Assembly (NCBI GenBank): GCA_026260175.1
Contig: JAKCWW010000458.1
Span: 1 to 64,000, forward strand
Source of the DNA: Reticulitermes lucifugus
Taxonomy: Eukaryota; Arthropoda; Insecta; Blattodea; Rhinotermitidae
Direction of reading: 5' to 3'
DNA length: 64,000 bases
Numbering within the stretch: the first letter of the stretch is position 1; every line of letters starts with the position of its first letter. Below, one piece after another: positions 11,785 through 23,600 of this stretch. The position numbers and the translations under genes are program-made. The notes under the pieces are model-generated. The model saw only the letters and a list, made by a program, of their open reading frames with translations. It was not told the origin of the DNA and made no database searches.

Positions 11785-12010
11785 TTACATGTGCCTCTGT
11801 CTGTATGTGTCTACTTGGCTCCCACTGCACAGATTTTCATGAAATTTTGTATTGGAAACTTACTGAAATCTGTCAAGAAAATCCAAATTTTGTTAAAATT
11901 TGGCAAAAATGTTGGGCACTTACGTGAAGGTGTAGGTACATTTAGCGCTGTTAACAGTGGCATAAAGAATAAATTTGATCTCTTCAAGGCTGTTAGGATA
12001 GCTGAGTAGT
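11785..12010 (+). repeat. Dispersed repeat family, short copy
   Basis: This segment shares an ordered set of blocks with 16800-17185 and 54505-54960: CTCCCACTGCACAGATTTTC, ATGAAATTTTGTATT, then TCTGTCAAGAAAATCCAAAT. This copy covers only the left part of the family. No coding capacity is evident. Confidence 0.6.
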
Positions 12011-12539
12011 TATAAAAGCATTACAAGATATTTTCTGCTTCAACCACAGTTCTGAAGAGAATGCATTGTTGCTTTGCCATGGCAGTGCTTTCACTGTTTA
12101 TTGTTTACAGTGACATGTAGCACAGCAATACAAAAGCAACTCATTGTTGCATTTGAGTGGCAGCAGTGGTAATACAAATGTGCCACCACAATGTAATGTG
12201 CATACATTGCCTGTCTTGCTTATTTTGCTGATGCTGTTCTTCACAATTGGCATACAAGGTGTTATTTTCTTCATTGTCCAGTGTAATGCACCAGGTTGTT
12301 TGTTACAGCATCTACAAATTTGCAAAATACATCACTATTTTTCGCCTTGCATTCTTTCTAAATATTTACCATGCTACATAAAGAATGTAGCCGGCTTATC
12401 TGTTGTAAGGACCGAGTGGTGCTGAATGTGCCTTTATCTTCATTCATATAAAAAATAAATAAATGGTTGAGTGGCACACTGCCATGGCTTTTTGGATACC
12501 TTACTGCCCTTCCTTGCAAGCAGCATGTTCACTACAGTC

Positions 12540-12780
12540 GCTATTATAGGGTTATAGGCTGAATGCCCAAGGAATCATGGTTCAGTTTCTAGCAGGAGAA
12601 GGAGATTTCTCTCCTTTCCAAAGGTCCAGACCAACTCTTAAGGTCTTCTAGACTGTGTTCAGTTATCACTTGGGGTACAGCAGCCAGGCTTTGAAGCCAA
12701 CCACTCATGTCTGTCCAACACCAGGGATAAGAATGTGTGGGGCTACATCTCCATTCCACACTGTACCTTTTGTGTGGGTG
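12540..12780 (+). mobile_element. tRNA-derived SINE
   Basis: The copy contains the B-box-like ATGGTTCAGTTTCTAGCAGG. The SINE body that follows has CCTTTCCAAAGGTCCAGA and GATAAGAATGTGTGGGGCTA, matching the copies at 1.8 and 62.8 kb. It is diverged and interrupted. Confidence 0.55.
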
Positions 12781-13599
12781 CTTTGTTAAGCACAAGGACA
12801 GCAATCAATGTGCATGAAGTTTTTTCATGTCACTGCAGTGTGTTGGTGACAGCACAAACTATTGTAAACTCTAGGAGGTGGATTATTTCAAATAATGTAC
12901 ATCCTGTTTACATGCAGCCATGACAAAATGCTGTTGCGAGTGATTATGAATGAGAGTGTGGTCATTGCCTCTGCGCGCTGTCTTCAATGATTCCAGTGAC
13001 TTCAGAATGACAGAGGAGAAGAAGACGGCTGTGGCACAGTGTAGTCTGTTTGAGATGTGCCATTATAGAGGAGCTTGCTGTCTTCATCATTTACACTGAT
13101 TGATGTAGAAGGTTTATCTGGAACACTAATACCTCCCTACCAGACTGCATGGCATCACATACAAGAAGACAGTAGTCTTAACATGAATATCGCATCTCAC
13201 AAGATGCAAGATCCCCTACATGATGCTCGTCCTCCACAAAGGACTAGTAAAGGTGTGTGTCATGACAATTTGTAGTGTGTGTTGGTAGTAAACTGAAATG
13301 TGGAGTATGGTCTTTCTGTCTTTGATTTGGGAAAATGTACAAATAAGTACATATGCAAACCTTGGTGTCAAGGGTCTGCTGAGTGGGTGTAGTTGGGAGG
13401 GGGACGGTGGTGTAGGCACAGTGTAATCGTCAGTTACTGTCAGACCTGCAGGTGTTTGTTAAAGGCCTGTGTGGCACTATACAAACCTGAAAGTTACATG
13501 TGCATAGCCTGACAGTATAAGGTAAGGCTGCATTTACCTTGTGTTAAACAGCATGCAGATTATTGCAGATACACAAAGATTTGTAAGTCACGAAGGAAG

Positions 13600-13630
13600 T
13601 TTGTGTGTGTGTGTGTGTTGGGGGGGGGGG
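13600..13630. repeat. (GT)n microsatellite plus G-run
   Basis: An alternating TG tract runs directly into a run of ten or more G residues. Confidence 0.9.
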
Positions 13631-14028
13631 CAAGACTATTACTTCATTGTAGAGGCTTGTGATTGTGGCATTGTGTCAGAATGGTAAAAACAGTTGACAT
13701 TTGGAGGAACTTTCAGGACTGAAATGATTGAATTATAAATGACAGTTGTGTGTTTTATTTCAATTGCAGCAATGGAGACACATCAGAGAAGAACTGCTGT
13801 TTCACAGTGTCCTGGGCGTTTGTAGTTTTGACTGACTGAGGGTGAGGAGCTTACCAACTTTGCATTGAGAACAGTGTCCAGTAGACCCACTGCCCAACTG
13901 ATGCAGTCCAGCTGTGAATGGTTTTGAAGTCAGACTCCCGAGTATACCGATCAGTAACCCTCATTCCTCAGTGTAACCATGATTGATGACCCAATGTATC
14001 AGGTGTGTACCGCATCAGTTGCCAGTTA

Positions 14029-15056
14029 CCGTAGTTACCCGAATGCAAGGCGACTTAATTTAAGACGACCCCCCAAGTAAAACACATCTGCCAAGGGAAA
14101 CTGTATTTATCCAAATTAAAGACAGCCCCCCAAAACTGAAACATCTGCTAAGAGAAAATATTTCACTATTAATTTCATACGCTTAATACACAAAGCATGT
14201 CAGATTCTATCTGTCTGTACCAGTCAGTGTCACTGTCTCCATCTTCACAGTCGGTACCTTCATCTTCCTCACACTCACTCCTAACATTCCCATCCTCGTC
14301 ACTGCCACTCCACAACTTATCATCATCAGTCTCAACCATTGTGTTGGATATACAGTGCTTCTTAAAACCCATTACAGTCAATTCTGGTGAGATGCACTGC
14401 CATGCCGTTATGATCCAAATTGACTAAATAATACATTTATATTTCTTGGTTTATAAACTTAACTTGAACCAATGAAGAAGATTCACAATTTTCTGCACAG
14501 ATGGTGTTAGTGGTGTTAAGAATTTTAAAAACATCTGTTCTGGATTTTTGTGTTGTGTCTGTGGTCTGATCAGTCTTGAGTTCATGGCTCTTTTTATGAT
14601 TTTTAATTTGTGGATTGGTCTAGGTTTTATTTTTGAGTCTTGTAGTTAATTTTTAATTTTTCAATAGCCATATTCCTGTTACTGCCCTTGGACTAGATAT
14701 GTTCTCAGGTGCATATCCCTAACAAGTTACGTTTGTATAGTGCCCAGTGACAGAATAGCTTGATCTAAGGGGCTCACCAGTTTCGGTGCTTCTTTGCCCA
14801 AAGAAGGAAATGAAGCTGGCTTCCAAAATGTGGTGCTGCTTTAAAAAAATTAGATGATGTCCAAAAAATAAGATTGTGTTGGTTAAATTTAGTCATGCTC
14901 TGTTCTCTTGTTTTACACATGATGATTTGGGCTATGAAGGCCTTGGTTTGGCTCCACATGGTCCAGTTCGGCACTTTGTACACAAATTTAAGATGACCTC
15001 CCATATTTAAGCACCAAATTTAAGGAAAACCTTGTCTTGCATTGCAGTAAATATGG
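14029..15056 (-). mobile_element. Pogo-like DNA transposon remnant (1.03 kb)
   Basis: The termini form an imperfect inverted repeat (CCGTAGTTACCCGAATGCA on the left; read inward from the right, CCATATTTACTGCAATGCA). TA dinucleotides at 14027-14028 and 15057-15058 flank it, as for Tc1/mariner/pogo insertions. Inside, on the minus strand, lies a short relic resembling the C-terminus of pogo/Tigger-type transposases. The element is far too short to be autonomous. TA is a weak target-site signal on its own, but termini plus relic agree. Confidence 0.65.
14175..14412 (-). pseudogene. C-terminal relic of a pogo/Tigger-type transposase
   Basis: The minus-strand frame reads ITAWQCISPELTVMGFKKHC and then ISNTMVETDDDKLW, followed by an acidic tail rich in Glu, Asp and Ser. 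The pattern A-W-x(n)-I-x-P-E-L-x(n)-F-K-K-x-x-I-S-N-x(6)-D-D resembles the C-terminus of DDE_1-type pogo transposases as I know it. The DDE catalytic core is absent, so this is a non-functional fragment. It sits inside the TA-flanked element described above. Confidence 0.6.
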
Positions 15057-16250
15057 TATGTGACACAGTTTGTAAATTCAGAATTAAGGGGTTTTCTTGG
15101 ATTTTGCGTGCACATTGCGTAATGAGGTTTCCAAGCTATAAATCGCATTGCATTTTTCATGTCATGTTCATTCTGTGTGGTGCAGGGCATGAGTGATGCT
15201 GTGGAAAGCAGTACTGTGCTATTGAATGGCTTTAGAAGCATGAAAATAATAGGAATAAAACATGAACTTGACTGTGTACTTAAAATGTTCCTCTGCCACA
15301 ATAAGTACAGTTACAAGTTTTTGTCCTGAGAACTACCCACCTTGAATGTTAATAGTTATTGGGTAGGCTGAAACAACTTGCCAGCATATGAGATCATTTA
15401 TTTCACTGTTGGTAAAAGTTTTTGAAAAGCACCAATTTTTATCTGTTGTTCTCAGAACAGCTGATGTTACTTTCTCCATATTGTAAACATTGTTTAAGGA
15501 TATCAACCCTAGCAGCTACCGGTTTTGACTCTACTAGCGTTGGTAATGTCACAAATTTTAGTGACTTGAAAGTTCATTTTCATGATGTTTAACACCTTGT
15601 GTTTTGTCTGTATGGCATTATAACTTCATAAAATGTCAGCACTTAGCAATAGTGCACACTCAGCTAGACACGTGCTGCTTCAGCCAACTGTGCTGCATTG
15701 TGAAGTTGTAAGAATGTTAATGTTAACAGTCCAGAAAGCGTCCAGAAGCACATAACAGTACAACAAAATTTTCTGATTATGGCACAGTGGTCCCATGTTT
15801 CATATTATTTACATTCAACAGATTGCTTTTGTGGTTGCTGTAATTGAACCGTTTCTGTTTGTTAACTGTCCTGGAGAGATCACTGAACAAATTTGTGTAC
15901 CAACTGGATGTCATCAGATTTAGATGCAGCAAGGAGCATTGTGAAAGGCCCACACATGCACATCATCTGCGGTGGTGGTTTGATGTTTTCCAGCTTTTGG
16001 TTCCCACCCGCTTTGGGTTATTCTGATATTTCTATCCTCCACCTCTTCTTTTAATCAAAAAAATTATTCGCTATGTATTATTTAATGCGTTTATCACCCA
16101 GTGTTACATTGGCTCCATTACATTAGAGGTACAAAGTATGTCAAAGTGGGAAGGAAAATTGCTTTACAGCCCATGAAGATTGAACAAACTACTGCATAAG
16201 GAAAAGACAAAGGTAAGCTGAATAATAGTAATAAAGCTGTCCTATTACAG
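15057..16250. other. Intergenic, no gene seen
   Basis: I see no recognisable exon, repeat unit or RNA gene in this stretch. Confidence 0.5.
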
Positions 16251-16254
16251 GCCT

Positions 16255-16505
16255 GGACAGGCCCTTAGGGTTCTGGGGGGTTGAGGCTTCTATAATTTGC
16301 AGACAATTGGCACATAAAGGTGGAAAGGTTATCAACTGTGTGCACTGGCCACCTTTTCCCCCCACAAAATTCTTCTGAGTCGACCCCAGGGCTGTACTAT
16401 GGCTCGAAGAATTAAGTTGAAAATCCGAATAAACGCATTGGGAATTGAACCCGCGACATTCTGGCTTGTAGCACAGTGCCTCAACCAAATACACCACCAC
16501 ATGCC
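16255..16505 (-). mobile_element. tRNA-derived SINE (minus orientation)
   Basis: Read on the minus strand, the A-box-like GTGGTGTATTTGGTTGAGGC is followed by a near-consensus B-box, GCGGGTTCAATTCCC. The body then reads CCCTGGGGTCGACTCAG, CCACCTTTATGTGCCAATTG and GGCCTGTCC. The body differs from the 1.8/62.8-kb SINE, so this is a second SINE family. Confidence 0.7.
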
Positions 16506-16524
16506 AGTAGTAGTAGTAGTAGTA
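16506..16524. repeat. (AGT)n microsatellite
   Basis: About six AGT units directly abut the tRNA-like end of the minus-strand SINE. Confidence 0.85.
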
Positions 16525-16671
16525 ATGTCTATAAGTTTTGTTGCTGCTTGAACATAATGTCCAACTCTTGTGACAGGTTCCTCTTAAGTTCCCTTGAAAG
16601 CATCATCTGTTCCATTTCGGTTATTACTGCCAAGAACTTGCTTCCCCCCCTCATATACAAATTAGTTGCCT

Positions 16672-16800
16672 CCACGATGTTGATGAGATCTGCGCTCTTC
16701 TGGGATATTACGTGGTGTCTTGTGGTAATTTACCGACATTTCAGGACAACGTATCGGTTCCATCTTCACGGGTCAAGAGTCAGACTTGACCCATGAAGAT
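16672..16800. mobile_element. Dispersed element with hairpin motif, copy 1
   Basis: The segment shares GTTGATGAGATCTGCGCTCT, TCTGGGATATTACG and ACGTATCGGT with 26975-27100. On the minus strand it carries TGAAGATGG, a hairpin, then GAAATGTCGGTAA. That is the recurrent module discussed in the findings. An additional inverted repeat follows (CCATCTTCACGGGTCA and TGACCCATGAAGATGG). Confidence 0.6.
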
Positions 16801-17185
16801 GGCTCTTTCATGGCTGTCTCTGTCTGTGTGTCTGCATGGAAGAACTCTTCATGAAATTTAGTATTTGAATATTTTTCAAAAACCTGTCAAGAAAGTTAAG
16901 TTTTATCAAGATCTGACAAGAATAACAGGTATGTTACATGAAGACATGTGTACATTTGTGATAGATAGTAACTCCTTAATTCTTAGGATGAATGTTTCAG
17001 ACATATTGCATAGAAAATGAAAACGCACATTTTATGTCTAAAATCTTTGTTCTGAAAATAGTTCTGTTTGTGACATAATGTGGAAAAATATGGTAGATGC
17101 AGACAGGCCACAGATGACAGAATATGTAATACTTATTGCTTTTGCATGGCAAGAATGTTACATTCATGTGTATATTGCATGTCTT
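16800..17185 (+). repeat. Dispersed repeat family, longer copy
   Basis: The same block order is found at 54505-54960: CTTCATGAAATTTAGTATTT, CCTGTCAAGAAAGTTAA, ATCTGACAAGAATAACAGG, GACATAATGTGGAAAA and GCAGACAGGCCACAG, then AATATG.AATAC.TATT. The copies are diverged and show no reading frame. The repeat is probably part of an old transposon whose coding region is not represented here. Confidence 0.65.
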
Positions 17186-17189
17186 GTTT

Positions 17190-18389
17190 TCCATTTTTCC
17201 TACCATTCATTGCTGCACATATGTTTCTGTGGTTATCTGTTCCTTTTCTGTCATATTGCCCGTCTCCCATTCTCTGGCTTTCTTTTTGTGCATTCATTGA
17301 AACTTTTATTTTTCCTGTTCTTTCTACTCCACTTTCTCTCTCTTTGTTATAACTCCCTGTTTAACAGTTTAGTCACACATTACTTGTTTCTGTATCGTCT
17401 CTCCTTCATGTCTTATGTACATTCCCAGTTTCTGTCCATTCAGTCTTACATCTCTGTTATATCCTACCCTTCCTGTATGAATATTGTTCCTATTCTGCAT
17501 TTCCTGTCGCCTTCTACTATTTTGTTTCTTATTTTACATAGTTCACATAAAGGTTCATCTCAGTTTAACACTGAATTTATGTACATGTATGGTGGAAAAT
17601 GTAATGTATGGTACAGAATAAATGGTTTAAAAAAAAACTGCATTATTATGTACTTTGAGTTTTGAAAGTTAACTGTTGCACATGTCCAATGTTGAGTGGT
17701 ACTCTTTCTTTTCGTTTGTATCGTCTTTTCCTTCAGTTGTCATCTTCATTTCTTCCTTCATTTAATTCTTTCCAAATTGATCTTTACTTGTCCCATAAAG
17801 TATATTCCTCTTTTGTTTCCATTCTTTCTTGAATGCCTTATTCTTCCTTCCATTTTCCTTAATGTACACTTCATCTATTGTAATCCATATACCTTTACTG
17901 TAGTAATTTTCTGTCCCATAATTCTTCATTCTTATGTTATGTATCTGTATGTCTTTGCCTCCCATGTAATCTCATTCCTCTGCCCTTAATCCTCAGTGCA
18001 CTTTTATCCTATCCTACTCATTCGTTTATTTTTACTTCATGTCCATAGCCCAGACCTCCTGTACTGTAACTGTCTTCCAATACTCTGTTTTATTTCCCTA
18101 TATTTTCTGCTCTTGTCCCCCCTCACATTTCAGTGTACACTTTCTTAATTGCACAGTATTGTGTTTACCTCTTTGTTCTGCATTTTTCATAGTAATTTTT
18201 CTTTCTAATCACATTGCATTATTCGTTGCTTCTGCTGTGTCTTCAGTTCGCTTGCATTTTTGATCCCTAGGTTTTGGACATGTGCAACTCAACTGGGTAA
18301 CAGAAATCTTAAAGAAAATGTGTTGAAATTTTGTGACCAGTGACATCTGGTGAGAGATCAGGTACTTAACTGCCGAGGTGGTCAATTCA
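17190..18389. other. Pyrimidine-rich tract, no gene
   Basis: This stretch is strongly T+C biased on the + strand. That yields a 195-codon open frame of hydrophobic, low-complexity composition (17078-17665) that I do not consider a gene. The region on the other side of the foldback at 18.39-19.05 kb is purine-rich on the same strand. Confidence 0.5.
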
Positions 18390-19055
18390 TATTGCCACCT
18401 ATTGGTGTGTGCAGGAATTAACTGGGTGGGTTCGATACCACCGCCATCTGTTGGCGGAGTTCGGTATTGATGTATTAAAAAGTGCATGCCTTTGCCATCT
18501 GTTGACAAATCACAGAACTATAGTAGCAAGAAAGTGAATGCCCACGCCATCTTTTGACAAATCTCAGAACTATAGTATCAAGAAAGTGAATGCACACGCC
18601 ATCTTTTGACAAATTTCAGAACAATAGTATCAAGAAAGTGAATGCCCACGCCATCTGTTGACATGTTTGTACTAAAGCTTTCGACTGAAATTTTTGCTTC
18701 CATCTTCAGGATATTTTTACAATTCACAATTTAGAATTTTTGTAATCTGAAAAATTTTGTCCAGCCATCCGGAAAAATCCCTGAAGGGATCAAAAATTTT
18801 AGTCGAAAGCCTTAGTACAAACATTTTTCAACAGATGGCGTGGGCATTCACTTTCTTGATACTAGTTCTGAGATTTGTCAAAAGATGGCGTGTGCATTCA
18901 CTTTCTTGATGCTATAGTTCTGAGATTTGTCAAAAGATGGCGTGGGCATTCACTTTCTTGATACTATAGTTCTGTGACTTGTCAGAAGATGGCGTGTGCA
19001 TTCATTTCCCGCGAAAATTAATTCCTACTGCCGCCAATAGATGTCACCCCACTAT
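18390..19055. mobile_element. Foldback element with 52-bp tandem units in both arms
   Basis: The left arm contains four starts of a 52-bp unit (GCCATCT.TTGACAAAT, CAGAACTATAGTA, AAGAAAGTGAATGC) at 18494, 18546, 18598 and 18650. The right arm holds the inverted units, with corresponding ends at 18839, 18889, 18941 and 18993. That spacing is 50, 52 and 52. The inverted repeat extends outward to GCAGGAATTAACT on the left and AATTAATTCCTACTGC on the right. It also extends inward to TTTGTACTAAAGCTTTCGAC and GTCGAAAGCCTTAGTACAAA around a loop of about 100 bp. No protein is encoded. The architecture is foldback-like or that of a MITE whose arms have amplified. Confidence 0.8.
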
Positions 19056-20268
19056 TTAATTCCATACCATAAGCCCCGCAACACCGTATTTGCGCTTTAT
19101 ACTGGCAGATTATGTACAACAAAAAAAACCAATGTTTGAGGGTGGGACTGCAAGGAAGGGCATATTCTAGGCAAATAAAAGACTTGGAGGACATGATATA
19201 AACAGGAAGTAAATCAACATATAGAAAAATTGGGAGGAAAATGGAGGATAGAGAAACCATCAATAAAAAAATTACAGAAGAAAGGATGGATCAACCAGAC
19301 TGGCAGCTTCATTTATGGGCAGGAATAAAAGACAACGGAAAAGTAATGTAAAGGTGACGTCTTCAAGGTAGAAAAGATAAAAATAGATGAAATTGGAAGT
19401 AGAAAGACTGAAAACAAGAGGTACTAAAATAATGTACAAAGGCAGGATTTATGGCAGGGTACAAGGAAATAACAATACATGTTTGTACAGTTTCTTTATT
19501 TCCTTCATATACTTGACATATATTCAAGTGTATTACATACCTGGGTTACTCTGTCCTCGTAGTGCCGGAAGAGATGTTAAGAGATAAAGGAAAGCAGTGG
19601 AATGCAATAATGAGGATCGAGACATGGCATTGAATAAAGAAAAAACTGAGTGGTTATATGAAGGTATTGAATTAGATGGAAGACAGATGTGGAGAACATG
19701 CAAGAACAGGGAAGGGAAGAAATTAACATAAGGGAAGGAAGCAGCAGACAAAAAAACATCAACGGAAGGCAATACGTAAAATTAATATATACAAAGGAAT
19801 GGACACTAATAAAAGTACAGGGTAAGATGTGGGGGGAGGTGGGATCTTGGCCTCTTCCAGGTACAGTTGGGCATTACAGTGTCTCTGCATGGGAGAAAAA
19901 CAACACGAAGACCACCTACCTTCATGCCTACAGGCATTGTGTGTGGGAGGTGGGGGAACTTTGTGCCCTGTGCATTTTAGGTATAAGGGCATTAAAAGCA
20001 CTTTATTTTTCTCTGCCTGTCATCACTAACAACGCACAAACTGAGTGTGGTACACTTTGAGATGGTTAAGTAATCTGGATAACTTTTTCATTTTAAGCCT
20101 TTTGTCAGATTTGGTATGACTTAAGTAACTTATATGAGCACTACCACACAGGAAGTTACATTCTCATAAATATAATAAAAATTCACAGCTGCTGGGGCCT
20201 GAATACCTTCTTACATCATGAAACTGAGAAACATGTCTTTGACAGACTTTACAGGGATCCAGCAAGAT
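19056..20268. other. Purine-rich tract, no gene
   Basis: A+G-rich on the + strand, with several short frames of low-complexity Lys/Glu/Arg composition. I recognise no domain. The composition mirrors the pyrimidine-rich flank on the other side of the foldback. Confidence 0.45.
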
Positions 20269-20280
20269 ACATGGTATGTA

Positions 20281-20622
20281 TATATATATTATGCAGACAA
20301 ATGTACAGTTTTAAGGTTTTTAACACAATTTTCATTAAATGCTGCCCAACATATTTCTAGCCTATATAAGGCTCATCTTCACGGGCTCTTTCGTTGAAAT
20401 ATCAATAACCAAGTACATCTAACAGCATTTTAAGAATTTTATATACTTTTTAATACCAATAATATAGCTGTTGTAATTTCAATGAAAGATCCCCTGAAGA
20501 TGAGCCTTATATAGGCTAGAAACATGTTGGGCAGCATTTAATAAAAATTGTGTTAACAATCATAAAACAGTGTACATTTGTCTGCATAAGATATATATAA
20601 TTAAAAATGTACGGTACAAGTA
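20281..20622. mobile_element. Inverted-repeat element flanked by 12-bp direct repeats
   Basis: Arms of about 115 bp (left from ATGCAGACAAATGTACAG to GGGCTCTTTCGTTGAAAT; right its inverse) surround a loop of about 85 bp. The identical 12-mer ACATGGTATGTA flanks the element at 20269-20280 and 20623-20634, which looks like a target-site duplication. Each arm carries CTGAAGAT-hairpin-GAAACATGTTGGG or a close variant. There is no coding capacity. A 12-bp duplication is longer than most MITE families make. Confidence 0.75.
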
Positions 20623-20634
20623 ACATGGTATGTA

Positions 20635-23600
20635 CTGCACAATACTTGTGGAGCTCATGTCCACCAGATTTAAAGTGGACTCTTAACATACAGCAGAACA
20701 GAAATTGTGTAAATGAAATACAGCATTTGAATGCCACTTAAGTCATTTTTGTGATACTGTTTGAAAATGAAAAATATGGCATTACTTTCAGTATTTTGCT
20801 TTGACATTATGACCTGAAATGGCTCTTAATTGTGCCTGACAAGATGGACAGCTAGGGTTTGATTATGAACAGGGATACTGGGTGTCCTCTTTGCTGTCAT
20901 CTCCAGACAGGCTCTGGGCCCATCAAGTCTCTTCTCCAGTGGACACTGTCAGCTCTTTTCCAGCATGAGGCTTATCACTTACTTGAATCTAATGCATTAC
21001 ACAGACTACATTACATAGAATGAAGAATGAATAAATATACATATAATTATATGTATAATTTTACTTCTATATTTCTACACATTATATGCAATAAAAACTC
21101 TACTGATAATAATAGGAAAACCTGATAAAAACCTTGCAATTCACAACCTAGGCAAGGGTGTTCATATGTTTAGAAAGTTTTTACAAGATGTAACTTATGT
21201 CTCCATAAACATACAGCTCAGAAGGTTTCAGAATTGCTTTGGCAGTTTACCTAGGCTTTGCCAGGGAAAGGGTTAAACATGTTCTTTCCAAATGTCTCTG
21301 CAGGAAACATGTTGCCTGCAACCTACAGGTAAATCAGGCCTCTTGTAGACTGAAGATTGGACTTATGTTCCTTGAAGCTACGCATATTTTTATTGGTACT
21401 GCAAAAACTTCCATACTAACAACAATTAATTTTCTTTGAAAATATGCTTGTGCTTCCTACTAAGTTCCCCTATTATATATTTATATTTATATATACTGAA
21501 TTGGCAGGTTGCTGTCATCCGAAGTTATTTCAATTGGAAACAAGGAAAATAAAATTTCCAACCTCCTCTATTGTCTTTGCATCATACACTTCATGTGGTG
21601 TGTACTGTGGAGTAACCTGGCCCTGCTACCCAACAGTGGTCTGTTCGAATGACATAGCAGAGGCCTGGACCAGTATCGGTAGCTCAGAAAGGTTACCCAA
21701 CATTAAAAGCTGGAAAAATGTCCACGAAATGCATACAATCAGTACACACTGGCTGCCCTCAGTAGTACTGAGAATGAAGTTGTACGGAGTTCAGCAGAAA
21801 GTGAAGCAGCGCCCAACTTTAATGGACAATAGACATGTGGAAGAAGTGAACTAATTACATTTTTAATGTAATACAATATTAATTTAGTGTGTGTAATTTC
21901 AATAGCTACACACATTTTCATTTCCTTGATTTTACATTCATTTGAAATGGTCCCTTCAGAAACATAAAATCCAAGTTTCACTATATATACAGTGAACGCA
22001 GAGGCAGCAGCATGCTCCTCCAAAACTTATTACCAATTTACCAATCATCATATCTCACAAGACCGGAATCTTCACCAGCAACAATGCGAGAACCTCAAAC
22101 TTCATTAGTGGAATTTCATCTCCATGCTTCACTGCTCAGTGGTTCGAAAAGACGCCAGCAATTCACTGTGAAATACTGGAAAATGTATGTTGCATGTTTG
22201 TTCACAGCTGGATACAGCTCAAGTGTACACATGACAATATGGGTCAAACTTGATGTCTGATGGGTTTTCATGCGACTTAAAAAAAGGGGGGGGGGTAATT
22301 ATTTGAATTCTACAGCGTTTCTTTTTTATGTCTGCACTTTAAATAATATTCTTGCCAAGTCATGTATGTTAGTGCAAACTATGTTACATTTCAATAAGAA
22401 TATAAAATTGATTACATTAACTCAAGGAAGATTATTACAATATAACAAAGACGTCATTTCATAACTTGTGGTGAGCGACAAGATTGTTACTACAGTATGC
22501 TGACAAGTACCAACTTCTAGAATGAGATGCATCAGCAGGGAGGTATGGTAGTTAATGGCAGAGATGCACAAAGTCATTAAAATCTTAAGAACATGTAGGA
22601 CAGCTCATACACTTGCTGGAAACCAAATTTGGGAATCATTCTGAGAACGTGACTTGCATATTAACTGAGAATCTTCTACGACCACTTGAAAGGTACTGTA
22701 GCGTGTGTTGTTAGGGTAAATTAACAGGGCCTGGTTTTAGGGTACATGTGCACAAACAGTAAAATTACCGAAATGTGTCCTGCAGACCCAGAGCAGTTGG
22801 TTTTATGTCCAATGTAAATTTCCAAAATATGAAGTACAGTCAGGTGACTGAAATGCCCCTCATGCCCACTATGCTATGTGTAGAAAATTAAATGTTGCTA
22901 GCATATTCCTGGTGGGCAGTCTTTCTGATGTTTCAATGTCTTTGTTGTATTCTGACTGGATGACATTCCTAAATTCATTCCAAGCCTAATAATATGTGTA
23001 TGCGGACTGGCTATTCCCTGGGTTCAAGGTTCACAGTGAAAATCAGAATATTTTGTTTGCTTTCCTCAGAAGAGCTACAAAATGTGCTGGCCAGTGAGCT
23101 CTACTGCCCCCAGCTGTTTTTAGTGATCTTCAAAAGAGAAGGGTGGGTAGTGTGAGGTTTAAACTTTGGCAACATGCTACTGATCACTGTGCTGTATTAA
23201 GGGTCCTGTCACTGCCAGAAGGGAGTAAGGACTGATCTTATATACACATGTACTTTATTGTTACTGAAACACCTTTTGAGAGACTTTCATATCATCAACA
23301 AACTCCTCTGGGATGTCATAGTATGTTATGTTGTAGCCAACACTGATGTTCCTCTATAACAGTACTCACCTACCACAGTGCAGAGTGACATCCCATTTGA
23401 CCATAACCTTCATCTCTCTCTCAGGACTTCACATCTGTAAGCAATTTATTGCTATTCTCAGGTACTTGGTTCCCATTGCTGGCTAGATCCTAAGGATGGA
23501 GGCAGTAAGTTGCTATAGACTACATTATTCTGATTCTTACTTTCCTTGCTCACAGGTTGCAGAGCCTTAAGAAAAGTGGCACATTATGGGACAGTGCACA

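Noticed and set aside
17078-17665. 195-codon + strand open frame with many hydrophobic residues
   Set aside because: It lies in a pyrimidine-rich low-complexity tract that favours long Phe/Leu/Ser frames on this strand. Its first part overlaps a dispersed non-coding repeat, and no domain is recognisable.
18494-18700. Regularly spaced repeats that could suggest a CRISPR array
   Set aside because: The 52-bp units are contiguous tandem repeats without unique spacers, they are mirrored in an inverted arm, and the genome is eukaryotic.
19689-20060. 123-codon + strand open frame rich in charged residues
   Set aside because: It begins in a purine-rich tract that favours Lys/Glu/Arg frames, and the rest shows no domain.
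21444-21854. 136-codon + strand open frame
   Set aside because: No recognisable motif and no supporting neighbouring exon; composition is unremarkable.
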